Origin: Saprospiraceae bacterium
GTDB lineage: Bacteria; Bacteroidota; Bacteroidia; Chitinophagales; Saprospiraceae
Assembly (NCBI GenBank): GCA_019638455.1
Contig: JAHBTU010000005.1
Location: forward strand, 465,054-529,053
Direction: 5' to 3'
DNA length: 64,000 nt
The stretch's first letter is position 1. Each line of letters begins with the position of its first letter. The position numbers were made by a program, and so were the translations under genes. Below are positions 27,139 to 35,997 of the stretch, piece after piece. The notes under the pieces are model-generated. The model saw only the letters and a list, made by a program, of their open reading frames with translations. It was not told where the DNA came from and ran no database searches.

Positions 27139-27614
27139 GTATCAGTACATCCTTAGCAAGATGCAAAATATACCTTGATTCGCCAAGATTTATCAGATGC
27201 TCAGGATTGAGGTACTTGATTTTGAACAAATCAGGACCTCACCCTTGCTGAAAACTTGACAACGCGAAGTATAATCGCAATTTCGTTTAAGAAAACTTCC
27301 ACGAACGTTAAACAAACGAAGGGGCAAAGGCGTTACGCTGCATATTTTTTGTTTGTTTATAGTTCAAGGGGTGTTCTGCGCAATGCAGAGCGCCCCTATT
27401 TTGTCTTGCAGCCAAAGAGGATTTTCCAAAGACCTTTGACAAGTCGCCTTCTTGCCTTTACTGCATGCCAAAATTGGGAGGGCGAAGGTATAGCCCTTTT
27501 CTGAATGGCAATGTGCCAATGGGAAGTACGGTCGGATGCTGACACAATCATCCTGAAATATGGTACGAGTGTTCGGAGGCGCGAGGAATGCTCCTATTCC
27601 GATGCAGCAGCCCA
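27139..27614. other. Gene-free stretch upstream of the TonB receptor
   Basis: The stretch contains repeat family B copy B2 (27169-27274) and then about 340 bp in which I find no credible gene or clear signal. Short frames here look like chance. Confidence 0.6.
27169..27274 (+). repeat. Repeat family B, copy B2 (uninterrupted, ~106 bp)
   Basis: It runs from TATACCTTGATTCGCCAAGA to GACAACGCGAAGTATAAT, with imperfect inverted ends (ATTATACTTCGC-like). This copy gives the empty-site reference for the family A insertion at 14168. Confidence 0.75.
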
Positions 27615-27884
27615 TCAATCGTCGAAATCAAAAATCTCGACCAGATACCCCTTGTCGTTTTTATCCGGGTAGCGAGGGGTGGCTTGTTGCCCTTTGGTGC
27701 TGTCGAATTGTGGAAAGTCGCTGTCTCGGTAGGCGTTGTTGGTGTAGTGTTGCGCGGCGCGGGCGATGATTTTGTCCAGTTCGCCACGATCGAGCCAAAC
27801 GCCACGGCATTGTAGGCAATAGTCTATCTCAACGCCGTGGCGCTCGGCTGCTTGGAGCGGGATTTTGCAAAGTGGGCACAGCAT
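27615..27884 (-). CDS. Small zinc-ribbon protein (TFIIB-type zf-TFIIB domain)
   Basis: The protein has 89 residues. It opens with MLCPLCKIPLQAAERHGVEI and then DYCLQCRGVWLDRGELDKII, giving the four cysteines CxxC...CxxC of the zf-TFIIB family and its signature WLDRGEL. The C-terminal part is acidic and unstructured-looking (NDKGYLVEIFDFDD). The function in bacteria is unknown. It starts only 12 bp after the stop of the universal stress protein gene on the same strand, so the two probably share a transcript. Confidence 0.85.
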   Translation of the reverse strand: MLCPLCKIPLQAAERHGVEIDYCLQCRGVWLDRGELDKIIARAAQHYTNNAYRDSDFPQFDSTKGQQATPRYPDKNDKGYLVEIFDFDD

Positions 27885-27896
27885 AGTCTTGTGTTT

Positions 27897-28730
27897 TTAC
27901 TTTTTGCGATACACCAGCATGGGCACGTTGGTGGCGAAGGTGAACGCTTCGGAGCGGCTGGTGCTGAATAGTTTGTCGAACCAAGTTTGGCTGGTGTGCG
28001 TGAAAAAAACGACGAGTGAGGGCTTCACTTGGTCAATCAGATTGCTCAACTGGAGCGCGAACCCATCCCCCACGTTGAATCGCTCCAGATAGACCCTGCC
28101 AACTTGCGGGTATTTTTTTTGCCACATCTCGGCCAACACCACGGGGTCCAATTTTATCTCGCTCGGATAGTAGAAATGCGCCAAATCCGACTTGATGCCT
28201 GCTGCTTGGGCAAAAGCGGTCACGATGGCCATTTCCTTGTCCAGATTCTCCAAGTCAGAGGCATAGAGCATCTTTTTGATGGGCTGTTTGCGCCAATTGT
28301 GTGGCACGACCAATACGGGCACTGCCGACTTGACGACGATGCTGCTCGTGTTGGTGCCGATGATTTTCCTTAGGGTGCCAGCGCCTCGTGTGCTGATGCA
28401 CACATAGTCCATCTGATGCTGGTGCGCGTAGTCAAGTATCCCGATGGTGGGGTTCAATTCTTCCACCGCCACGAAGGAGTGTGCGCCGGGTGTCACCTTC
28501 ATGGATTTGTAGATGTCCGCAACGAACTTTTCCAGTTTGCTCCTGAATTTTTGCGTTTGCTCCACCAAAGCGTTGTCAATGCGTTCCCGATGAATCGTAG
28601 TGGGGATGAGTGCCTGAAAACAATGGATGAAAATCAGTTCGGCCCCTGTCTGCGATGCAAGTTGGATGGCAAAGCGAACGCCTGCCTTCGAGTGTGTGGA
28701 AAAATCGGTGGTGACGAGAATCTTTTTCAT
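27897..28730 (-). CDS. Universal stress protein with two tandem UspA-like halves
   Basis: The protein has 277 residues. The first half begins MKKILVTTDFSTHSKAGVRF and ends with the ATP-binding-type signature GTNTSSIVVKSAVPVLVVPH preceded by STRGAG. The second half (KMLYASDLENLDKEMAIVTA ... ATNVPMLVYRK) is more divergent and lacks a clear GxxxG nucleotide motif. Two-domain Usp proteins are common in Bacteroidota and are linked to starvation, redox and other stresses. It lies upstream of the zinc-ribbon gene. Confidence 0.9.
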   Translation of the reverse strand: MKKILVTTDFSTHSKAGVRFAIQLASQTGAELIFIHCFQALIPTTIHRERIDNALVEQTQKFRSKLEKFVADIYKSMKVTPGAHSFVAVEELNPTIGILDYAHQHQMDYVCISTRGAGTLRKIIGTNTSSIVVKSAVPVLVVPHNWRKQPIKKMLYASDLENLDKEMAIVTAFAQAAGIKSDLAHFYYPSEIKLDPVVLAEMWQKKYPQVGRVYLERFNVGDGFALQLSNLIDQVKPSLVVFFTHTSQTWFDKLFSTSRSEAFTFATNVPMLVYRKK

Positions 28731-28772
28731 GAAGATGGTTTAGTGAAATGAGATATTGAGGCAATGTGCTAA

Positions 28773-28879
28773 TTATACCTTGATTCGCTAGGATTTGTCA
28801 GTTCACCATGCTCGCTCTCCCTGATTCTGAACAGATTGCGCTTTTAGCCATGCCCAAAACCTGGCGGAGCGAAGTATAT
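28773..28879 (+). repeat. Repeat family B, copy B3
   Basis: It runs from TTATACCTTGATTCGCTAGG to GGCGGAGCGAAGTATAT. Only the ends and the overall length match B2 well; the middle is diverged. It lies in the spacer between the usp and hpt genes, which is otherwise empty. Confidence 0.6.
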
Positions 28880-28992
28880 CACATTGACGTATTTGCCACA
28901 AAAGTCGCAGCTTGGGGATACCTTGACCAATGACTTTCGTTAGGGGTGGCCATGACTTTTGCCAATTGGCTCATTAGGGTATCCGTCAGCGA

Positions 28993-29538
28993 TTATTCCA
29001 TCAATTGGTAGAGGCCCGGCAGGTTGCGCCCTAAGCCCTCATAGTCGAGTCCATAGCCTACCACGAATTGATTTTCGATGTCGAAACCCACCAAATCCAC
29101 CGCGACGGGATATTCCACTGCTTCGGGTTTTCTCAAAAATGCCACCGTGCAGATGGAGGCGGGATTTTGCTGTCGAAGCAAATCGAGAAAAAAATGAAGC
29201 GTTCGGCCCGTGTCCACTATATCTTCGACCACGACGACGTGCCGCCCCGTCAGTTGCTTCTCAAGTCCCATCACGGTCTGAATAGAGCCGGAGGATTGAG
29301 TGCCTTGATAGGAGGCGAGTTTGACGAAACCTACCTCGCAGTCGTCGTCGTAGGCCCGAATCAAGTCGGAGGCAAACACAAACGCTCCACTCAAAATACT
29401 GATGAATAGGGGCGTTTGTCCCTCATAACGCGCCAACAGCGCCGCGCCGAGCTCACCGACGCGCGTTTGTATTTGTTGCTCGGAAAGCAAGGGGACAAAA
29501 GTCAGGTCGTGAATGGCGACGGTTTGGGATGACTGCAT
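28993..29538 (-). CDS. hpt: Hypoxanthine phosphoribosyltransferase
   Basis: The protein has 181 residues, the normal length. It salvages hypoxanthine and guanine to IMP and GMP with PRPP. The PRPP-binding motif is VVVVEDIVDTGRTLHF, with the upstream flexible-loop region FVKLASYQGTQSSG and the pyrimidine/purine-contact region VDLVGFDIENQFVVGYGLDY near the C-terminus. It is divergent from rnhB, with 57 bp between the start codons. Confidence 0.93.
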   Translation of the reverse strand: MQSSQTVAIHDLTFVPLLSEQQIQTRVGELGAALLARYEGQTPLFISILSGAFVFASDLIRAYDDDCEVGFVKLASYQGTQSSGSIQTVMGLEKQLTGRHVVVVEDIVDTGRTLHFFLDLLRQQNPASICTVAFLRKPEAVEYPVAVDLVGFDIENQFVVGYGLDYEGLGRNLPGLYQLME

Positions 29539-29557
29539 GGCTGAGCGACGTTTGCGG

Positions 29558-29565
29558 CAAAAGTA
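29558..29565 (-). promoter_or_regulatory. Candidate -7 box (TACTTTTG) for hpt
   Basis: TACTTTTG on the minus strand fits TAnnTTTG and lies 20 bp before the hpt ATG. No obvious TTG at -33. The same octamer precedes dcd at 61948-61955. Confidence 0.35.
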
Positions 29566-29595
29566 ACCCGAAAGTCTGCTTACTTTTACCCCGAT

Positions 29596-30201
29596 ATGTC
29601 ACTCTTGCCTTTTTATCATCCCGATTTGTTGGAAGCAGGCTGCGACGAGGCGGGTCGCGGTTGTTTGGCAGGGCCAGTGTTTGCGGCGGCGGTCGTGTTG
29701 CCCAAAGACTTTGGGCATCCGATGCTCAACGATTCCAAGCAATTGTCGGAAAACCAGCGACTTGCCCTGCGCTCCGTCATTGAGCAGGAATCGGTGGTGT
29801 GGTCGGTGGCTTGGGTGGACGCGCCGGAGATTGACAGGGTCAACATCCTGAAAGCCTCGTTTCTCGCCATGCACCGGGCGCTCGACGGCCTGCGCCAGCG
29901 CCCAGAGTTTATTCTGGTGGATGGCAATCGTTTTTCCCAATATGCAGCCGTGCCACACCTTTGCGTGGTGAAAGGCGACGGGAAATATGCCTCCATTGCC
30001 GCTGCCTCCATTTTGGCAAAGACCGCCCGCGATGAGTATATGCATCGGCTGCACGAAGAATGTCCGCAGTATGACTGGCGCGCCAACAAGGGATACCCGA
30101 CCGAAGCGCACCGCGCCGCCATTCGCCGACACGGCATCAGCCCCTACCATAGGCGGTCGTTCCAGTTGTTGCCGCATGGGGAACAGTTGGAGTTGTTTTA
30201 G
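29596..30201 (+). CDS. rnhB: Ribonuclease HII
   Basis: The protein has 201 residues. It cuts the RNA strand at ribonucleotides in DNA and at RNA-DNA junctions. The first catalytic acids are in GCDEAGRGCLAGP (Asp17, Glu18). NDSKQLSENQR is the conserved DSK block, and ILVDGNRF and VKGDGKYASIAAASILAKTA complete the active-site set. PTEAHRAAIRRHGISPYHRR is the usual C-terminal block. The order and length match RNase HII, not HI. Confidence 0.95.
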   Translation: MSLLPFYHPDLLEAGCDEAGRGCLAGPVFAAAVVLPKDFGHPMLNDSKQLSENQRLALRSVIEQESVVWSVAWVDAPEIDRVNILKASFLAMHRALDGLRQRPEFILVDGNRFSQYAAVPHLCVVKGDGKYASIAAASILAKTARDEYMHRLHEECPQYDWRANKGYPTEAHRAAIRRHGISPYHRRSFQLLPHGEQLELF

Positions 30202-30298
30202 GGACGGAGCGATGTGTTAAATTTTGTGCGTGTCGAAAAAAAATTCCCTTGTTTTTTCTCGCAAAAGAAAGGGGCTGCGAGGCCTGTGTCGCGGCGTG

Positions 30299-31135
30299 TC
30301 AAACGCTCATTTTTCCCTGTAGATGCGCTGCCATTAACTCGTGCAATCGCCTCGTTTGCTCATGGCGGTATGCCGTTCCCTCGCAAGTCCGCACCCATCG
30401 GATGCCTCGCGCGGCATTGGTAAAAAAGACCTCCCGAGCCTCTAAAATTGCATCGCAATTGGCTGATTTTTCGATGATTGCAAGACCCGATGCCTTAGTT
30501 AAGGCCAGCAATAAATCGCGGAGCACCCCTGTTACACAGCCGTCGGCAAGCGGAGTAGTGCAAAGTGTGCCGTCGCGCTCAACCCAAAATATGTTGCTGC
30601 TGGTCGCTTCGCATACGCGCTCGTGCGCGTTGAGCAACACCGCATCGTCCCAGCCCCGAATCCTTGCCTCTTGCGCAGCCGCCACATACCGGGCGGCGTT
30701 GAGGGTTTTCCACCCCGACCACGCATCTATCGGCAATCTGACCGATTGGCAAAAACCAACTTGAAGCCCCTCATCGGGCCATTCGTACATACCCGATTCC
30801 AAAGGCTGCACGGCTATGAGGAATTGGGGTTCATTGTTTTCTGGCAAATAAAGCCCCCCCGGTGCTCGCCAAACGCTCAGCCGAACACGAGCGTTGGGCG
30901 GTGCCACGCGCAGGATTTCTTGTTCAAAAAAAACTGCCGACCAAAAGGAGGGGAGCGCATAACCCATCTGGCTCAAACCCCGCGAAAGCCGCTCCCAATG
31001 TGCCGCCATCAAAGGGATTTTTCCTTCAAAAACCCGAATGGTCTCGAACAGGGAATCCGCATAGAAAAGCCCCCGTTGTGCGAGCCACAAGCCTTCGGGA
31101 AGTTCTTTGATAAGTTGAGCATTCAGGTTGAACAT
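30299..31135 (-). CDS. Class IV PLP-dependent aminotransferase (ilvE/pabC-like)
   Basis: The protein has 278 residues. The PLP lysine is Lys143 in WKTLNAARYV; other family landmarks are RGLFYADSLFETIRV, DDAVLLNAHERVCEATSSNI and the phosphate-cup TPLADGCVTGVLRDLLL. The short length and opening RGL.YADSLFET resemble aminodeoxychorismate lyase (PabC) or a short branched-chain aminotransferase; the sequence alone does not decide. With no pabA/pabB or ilv genes adjacent, I leave the substrate open. It is divergent from the metalloprotease gene. Confidence 0.85.
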   Translation of the reverse strand: MFNLNAQLIKELPEGLWLAQRGLFYADSLFETIRVFEGKIPLMAAHWERLSRGLSQMGYALPSFWSAVFFEQEILRVAPPNARVRLSVWRAPGGLYLPENNEPQFLIAVQPLESGMYEWPDEGLQVGFCQSVRLPIDAWSGWKTLNAARYVAAAQEARIRGWDDAVLLNAHERVCEATSSNIFWVERDGTLCTTPLADGCVTGVLRDLLLALTKASGLAIIEKSANCDAILEAREVFFTNAARGIRWVRTCEGTAYRHEQTRRLHELMAAHLQGKMSV

Positions 31136-31179
31136 TTGACAATTTCCGATTTTTCACTTTTTAATTTCTCTTGCACACT

Positions 31180-33588
31180 ATGACCAGATTCTCTTTAATC
31201 GTACTTCGTTCCTTCGGCATAGCCTCGGTGCTTTGCTTGGTTTTTGCCTCCGCGCTGCAAGGCCAACAAGCGGGAAAGGTGGCAGAATGGCTGGAAAGTT
31301 ACCGCCTTTCGGGAGATTTCCAGACAGTGCAGCCACTCGTTGCCACAACTGACCGCAACACCCTGCAAACCGCGGTGGACAATGCCACCATCCTCGAAGC
31401 CGACTTGGCCGCCTTGAACCAATTGCTGAAAACGGCCCCACTCACCCTCACTTTTTCTATCCCGAATGCTCATGGGGCAAACTTTGAACTCGAACTCGTA
31501 AAAGTTGACTTGCTCACACCCGATTTCAGCCTCGGCACGTTGGGTGCCAACGCTCAGGAAAACCACCCTTACCAACAGGGTGTTCATTATCGCGGCATCG
31601 CGCGCGGCAAGCCTTATTCGCTGGCGGCCCTGAGCGTGTTCGACGACGGCATCATGGCTATGGTAAGCGACGAAAGCGGCACCTTTCAAGTTGGAAAAAT
31701 GGAGGACGGCTCCGGTCAGCACATCCTCTACCGCAAAGAAGATTTGAAAGCCGACGTGCCTTTCGGCTGCTTTGCCGACGACGAGGCGCTCATCCCCGAC
31801 GACGAACCCAGTGCCGGGGATAGGGGCGTGGGCTGCAAGACCGTGCAAGTCTATTTTGAATGTGACTACAAGCTCTACACCGACAAAGGCTCAAACCTTA
31901 CCAACGCCACAAATTATGTGACCGGCCTTTTCAACCAAGTAGCCACCCTCTACGCCAACGAAAACGTGGGTATCGCCATTTCCCAAATATACATTTGGAC
32001 TTCCCCCGACCCTTATCAGGGCTACAGCAGCACCAGTGCCGTGCTCAATGCTTTCCGCAACAACCGAGGCACCAACTTCAATGGCAATCTGGCGCATTTT
32101 CTTTCCACGCGCAACCTCGGCGGCGGCATTGCCTACCTTGATGTGATTTGTTTCAAAAGTTATGCTTATGGCGTGAGCGGCATCAGTGCCTCTTATCAAA
32201 ATGTGCCCACTTACTCTTGGACGGTGGAAGTCGTGACCCATGAATTGGGGCACAATCTCGGCTCTTGGCACACCCACTCCTGCAACTGGCCCAATGGTGC
32301 GCTCGACAATTGCTATTCGCCCGAAGGCAACTGCTCCCCAGGCCCAGCCCCCACCAATGGCGGCACCATCATGAGCTACTGCCACCTAAAAAGTTATGGC
32401 ATCAATTTCAACAACGGCTTCGGCCCCGTGCCGGGCAATCGTATCCGCGACCGTGTGTTGGCAGCCGCCTGCTTGCCCTCGTCTGGCACCACCCCCACTG
32501 GCCTCAACGCCACCAACATTACCGCTACTTCTGCCTCGTTGACTTGGGGGGGCGTCGCTGGTGCGACCAACTATACCGTGCAGTACAAGACCGCCGTCTC
32601 CTCCACATGGCTCACCGCAGGCACTACTACCACACCAACATACAACTTGACGGGGCTAACCGCCAACACCGCCTACAACTGGCGCGTGAAAACAGATTGC
32701 TCCGACTATTCTGCTACGGCCAATTTTACGACCAACAGCAGTAGCGGCGGCGGCAATTCGTGTAGCGCTCCCACTGGGCTGACAACCACCAACATCACCA
32801 GCTCTTCCGCCAAGCTCAATTGGAATGCCTCCGTGGGCGCCACCAGCTATACCGTGCAATTCAAAAGAAGCAGCGTGACAACTTGGTCAACCGCAGGCAC
32901 CACCTCCTCCACGACATTCAACTTGAATAGCCTGCTCTCGGGAACCACCTACAATTGGCGGGTAAAAGCCAATTGCTCGGCGGACTACTCCGCACAGGCT
33001 ACCTTTTCCACGCTCAGCAGCGATGGTGGCGGAGGCACCGGCGCTTGCAACCCTCCCACGGTGCTGAACAACGTAAAAATCGGCCCTACCTCGGCACTCA
33101 TCAACTGGACAGCGGTCAACGGGGCGAGCAGCTACACCCTGCAAATCAAATTTGCTACTTCCAACACATGGTACACACTCGGCACCGTGAGCGTGACACA
33201 GGTGACCATCAGCGGCTTGCAGCCCTCCACATCGTATCACTGGCGCGTGAAGGCCAACTGTTCGGGCTACTCGGCACAAAAACTACTGACCACCCCTGCG
33301 GGCATACAAGCCCCGGACGACACAGAGGCAATGCCCAACATGACGCTGACCTATTTCCAACTTTATCCCAACCCGGTGGCGGAATCTCTTACGGTGAACT
33401 ATACCGGCGATATTTTCTCTCAAAGCGAAATCACAGTGTCCGACATGGCGGGGCGCGTCGTGCTCAAACAATCGCTCACACAGCCACAGCAGCTGCTTGA
33501 CGTGTCGCGCTTGCAAGCGGGAATGTATGTGCTTTCGCTGATGGAAGGGGAAACTCGAATCACGACCGAGCGGTTTGTGAAGATGTAG
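31180..33588 (+). CDS. Secreted zinc metalloprotease (M12B-like) with three fibronectin III domains and T9SS sorting domain
   Basis: Starting at ATG 31180 (a TTG is three codons upstream), the protein has 802 residues. It opens with a signal peptide (GIASVLCLVFASALQGQ). A propeptide-like region runs to about 210. The catalytic site is HELGHNLGSWH (His354, Glu355, His358, His364), with a Met-turn in IMSYCHL. Three fibronectin type III repeats follow, each with NYTVQYKTA-like and YNWRVKT/NWRVKAN strands. The end is a T9SS type A sorting domain (LYPNPVAESLTVNYTGD...GMYVLSLMEGETRITTERFV). It is probably exported by T9SS and processed by the PorU encoded in this window. Confidence 0.92.
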   Translation: MTRFSLIVLRSFGIASVLCLVFASALQGQQAGKVAEWLESYRLSGDFQTVQPLVATTDRNTLQTAVDNATILEADLAALNQLLKTAPLTLTFSIPNAHGANFELELVKVDLLTPDFSLGTLGANAQENHPYQQGVHYRGIARGKPYSLAALSVFDDGIMAMVSDESGTFQVGKMEDGSGQHILYRKEDLKADVPFGCFADDEALIPDDEPSAGDRGVGCKTVQVYFECDYKLYTDKGSNLTNATNYVTGLFNQVATLYANENVGIAISQIYIWTSPDPYQGYSSTSAVLNAFRNNRGTNFNGNLAHFLSTRNLGGGIAYLDVICFKSYAYGVSGISASYQNVPTYSWTVEVVTHELGHNLGSWHTHSCNWPNGALDNCYSPEGNCSPGPAPTNGGTIMSYCHLKSYGINFNNGFGPVPGNRIRDRVLAAACLPSSGTTPTGLNATNITATSASLTWGGVAGATNYTVQYKTAVSSTWLTAGTTTTPTYNLTGLTANTAYNWRVKTDCSDYSATANFTTNSSSGGGNSCSAPTGLTTTNITSSSAKLNWNASVGATSYTVQFKRSSVTTWSTAGTTSSTTFNLNSLLSGTTYNWRVKANCSADYSAQATFSTLSSDGGGGTGACNPPTVLNNVKIGPTSALINWTAVNGASSYTLQIKFATSNTWYTLGTVSVTQVTISGLQPSTSYHWRVKANCSGYSAQKLLTTPAGIQAPDDTEAMPNMTLTYFQLYPNPVAESLTVNYTGDIFSQSEITVSDMAGRVVLKQSLTQPQQLLDVSRLQAGMYVLSLMEGETRITTERFVKM

Positions 33589-33605
33589 GGAGTTGAAGTC
33601 AACTT

Positions 33606-33692
33606 TAACGCAGGGTCACAGAACTCACTGAGTTTTATTCATCTAAAAATCAAACTTTATTTCTCTGTGCTCTCTGTGACTCTGTGTTAAAA
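33606..33692. repeat. Palindromic intergenic repeat (CTCTGTG type)
   Basis: The arms are TAACGCAGGGTCACAGA and TCTGTGACTCTGTGTTA, around an AT-rich loop. A loosely similar segment (CACGAAGTCACCAAGACG / CCTTTGTGTCTTTGC) lies at 56066-56147. This kind of intergenic palindrome is common in Bacteroidota; it may end transcription of the protease gene. Confidence 0.6.
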
Positions 33693-33845
33693 TAAATTTG
33701 TCTCACCATCCACGACAGACAGCCGTATCGTTGAAAAGCATCTTATCTACGGATGCTGCAGATTTTTCTCAGCAAGCACAGCAACCTCCGCCAGCCAGAA
33801 AAAAACTCTATCAAACCACCCCATCTTCAAACCACGCAAGCTTCC

Positions 33846-33853
33846 TACCTTTG
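33846..33853 (+). promoter_or_regulatory. -7 box (TACCTTTG) directly before cysS
   Basis: TACCTTTG matches TAnnTTTG exactly and ends 5 bp before the cysS ATG. If used, the transcript would start at or next to the start codon (leaderless or nearly so). No clear -33 TTG. Confidence 0.4.
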
Positions 33854-33858
33854 CGACC

Positions 33859-35361
33859 ATGAATGAAATACGCGCCCTCAAACTCTACAACACCCTGAGC
33901 GGTAAGAAGGAAACATTTAAGTCCATCGTGCCCGGCCATGTCGGGATGTATGTGTGCGGCCCCACCGTCTATTACGACGCGCATTTGGGCAACTGCCGCA
34001 CCTTTGTCAGTTTTGATGTGATATACCGCTATCTGCTCCACCTCGGCTACAAAGTCCGCTATGTGCGCAACATCACAGATGTGGGTCACTTGACCGACGA
34101 TGGCGAAGACCGCATGGCAAAAGGCGCCAAAATCGCGCAATTGGAGCCTATGGAAGTGGCGCAGAAATTCACCGTTGGGTTCCATGAGATGATGCGGGTT
34201 TTCAACACCCTGCCACCGAGCATCGAGCCGCGTGCCACGGGTCACATTCCAGAACAAATCGAGATGGTGCAGTCCATCCTCGACCGTGGGTATGCCTACG
34301 AGCGCAACGGCTCGGTCTATTTCGACGTGCCAAAATTTGTCAATGAAAACCCTGGTGTTTATGGCTCAGTCAGCGGGCGAGTCTTGGAAGACCTCTATGC
34401 GGAAACCCGCGAACTCAAAAATCAGGACGAAAAAAATCACCCCGCCGATTTTGCAATATGGATGAAGGCCCGCCCGCAAGACCTGATGGTTTGGAAAAGC
34501 CCATGGTCGGTTGGCTTCCCCGGCTGGCATTTGGAGTGCAGCGCCATGAGCACCAAGTATTTAGGAAAAACCTTCGACATACACGGCGGCGGCAATGACT
34601 TAAAATTCCCTCACCATGAAAACGAAGTAGCTCAAAATCACGGCTCCTGCGGCTGCTCCCCCGCCAACTATTGGCTTCACACCAATATGCTGCTGCTCAA
34701 CGGCAAAAAGATGAGCAAATCGGACGGCAACTTCATCACCGCTGCCGAGTTGTTCAGCGGCGATAGCCCCTTGGTGTCGAAAGGCTACTCTCCGATGGCG
34801 GTGAAATTTTTCATGCTCATGGCACACTACCGCAGCACCCTCGACATCACCGACGATGCCTTGCTCGCCGCCGAGAAAGGCTTCCGCAAACTGATGGAAA
34901 CCCACAAGCTCCTGCAAAATATGCCTGTGGACCCACGCAACTTCGATGGCTCCGAGACGGACACCGACCGCGCCATACTCTCGCTCATCGAGAATGCCTA
35001 TCAAGGCATGGACGACGACTTCAACACCGCAGTCGCCATCGCGGCGCTCAACGAATTGGGCGGCTATGTGAACAAATTGGCCAATCAGCAACTTTCGCAC
35101 AGCGAAGTAGCGCCGTGGGTGTTGGAGCGCCTGAAAACGGTGTTCAAGACCTTTATCCACGATATTTTTGGCCTAAAAGAAGAAGATGCCAATGAGGACA
35201 ACGGCACCCTGGAAGGCCTGATGGAACTGCTCCTCGACATCAGGGCGCAAGCACGCCAGCAAAAGGATTGGGCTACCAGCGATAAAATACGAGACGCGCT
35301 CGCTGTGGTGGGCATCCAAGTAAAGGATGGGAAAGAAGGTGCTACTTGGAGCAAAACTTGA
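33859..35361 (+). CDS. cysS: Cysteinyl-tRNA synthetase
   Basis: The protein has 500 residues. This class I synthetase charges tRNA-Cys. The zinc-binding start MYVCGPTVYYDAHLGNCRTF contains the HIGH-motif equivalent HLGN. WHLECSAMSTKYLG, HGGGNDLKFPHHENEVAQ and the zinc-site residues are conserved. The KMSKS loop is at 284-288. The anticodon-side C-domain ends normally. It is a single-copy housekeeping gene with no operon partners. Confidence 0.96.
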   Translation: MNEIRALKLYNTLSGKKETFKSIVPGHVGMYVCGPTVYYDAHLGNCRTFVSFDVIYRYLLHLGYKVRYVRNITDVGHLTDDGEDRMAKGAKIAQLEPMEVAQKFTVGFHEMMRVFNTLPPSIEPRATGHIPEQIEMVQSILDRGYAYERNGSVYFDVPKFVNENPGVYGSVSGRVLEDLYAETRELKNQDEKNHPADFAIWMKARPQDLMVWKSPWSVGFPGWHLECSAMSTKYLGKTFDIHGGGNDLKFPHHENEVAQNHGSCGCSPANYWLHTNMLLLNGKKMSKSDGNFITAAELFSGDSPLVSKGYSPMAVKFFMLMAHYRSTLDITDDALLAAEKGFRKLMETHKLLQNMPVDPRNFDGSETDTDRAILSLIENAYQGMDDDFNTAVAIAALNELGGYVNKLANQQLSHSEVAPWVLERLKTVFKTFIHDIFGLKEEDANEDNGTLEGLMELLLDIRAQARQQKDWATSDKIRDALAVVGIQVKDGKEGATWSKT

Positions 35362-35516
35362 CAAAAGATTGAAACCCCCAAACGAAACGACAGGATACGT
35401 TTTCGTGCCTGACACGCGACCAATGCCTTGGAAACGAGCCGTCGGGTGACACCGAGAGATACCTTGTCATCCGTTTGGGGTTTTTAGGGAATGGCGAATG
35501 AATTGCTACGAAGCAA

Positions 35517-35903
35517 TCATTTGTAACTTGCCACGACATTGCCGCCCGAAGTCAGCTGGAGTTGGTTGTCCGCAACTTTCCAACCATCAATTTTCGATAG
35601 AACGGGCAAATACTTGTCCTCCCATTCCATGTTCGGACACATCTTTTTGGTGGCTGCGCCATTGCCCAAGCTGAGGGATTTGCCTTTCAGCGTGAACTGG
35701 CCATTGTAATTGTTGCACGAAGCGGAGCCTCTGTAACGGTTGTTGTTCTGGTCGAACACAATCGTGATGCGAGTGCCGGCAGGCACTTGTTGGCCATTGA
35801 GTTCGGTGAGCTCCCATTCTTTGCTGAACGGGAATTTTGATTTGCAGCTCTGAAGGCTTGTCAGCGCGACCAGCACGCAAAGGGAAAAAAGGAATTGTTT
35901 CAT
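35517..35903 (-). CDS. META-domain (HslJ-like) lipoprotein
   Basis: The protein has 128 residues. The signal peptide MKQFLFSLCVLVALTSLQSC ends in a lipobox-like LQSC. The META domain follows: WELTELNGQQVPAG, ITIVFDQNNNRYRGSASCNN and NGQFTLKGKSLSLGNGAATK, with MCPNMEWEDKYLPVL, the conserved Cys-Met region. Such proteins are periplasmic or outer-membrane-attached; the function is poorly known (HslJ is linked to heat and antibiotic tolerance in E. coli). It lies 94 bp downstream of the histidine kinase gene's stop on the other side and converges with cysS. Confidence 0.88.
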   Translation of the reverse strand: MKQFLFSLCVLVALTSLQSCKSKFPFSKEWELTELNGQQVPAGTRITIVFDQNNNRYRGSASCNNYNGQFTLKGKSLSLGNGAATKKMCPNMEWEDKYLPVLSKIDGWKVADNQLQLTSGGNVVASYK

Positions 35904-35997
35904 GAGAAATCAGTTTTGTTTTGTGAAAAAAATGCGTCAAAATGCGGAAGCAAAGATTGCGATAAACTGGCATTGAGATGCTTTTAGGCGAAAAAAA

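Noticed and set aside
35366..35490. Possible structured RNA or terminator between cysS and the META-domain gene
   Set aside because: AAACCCCCAAACG and CGTTTGGGGTTT can pair, but the loop is about 90 bp and no second copy or T-run gives clear support, so it is noted only here.
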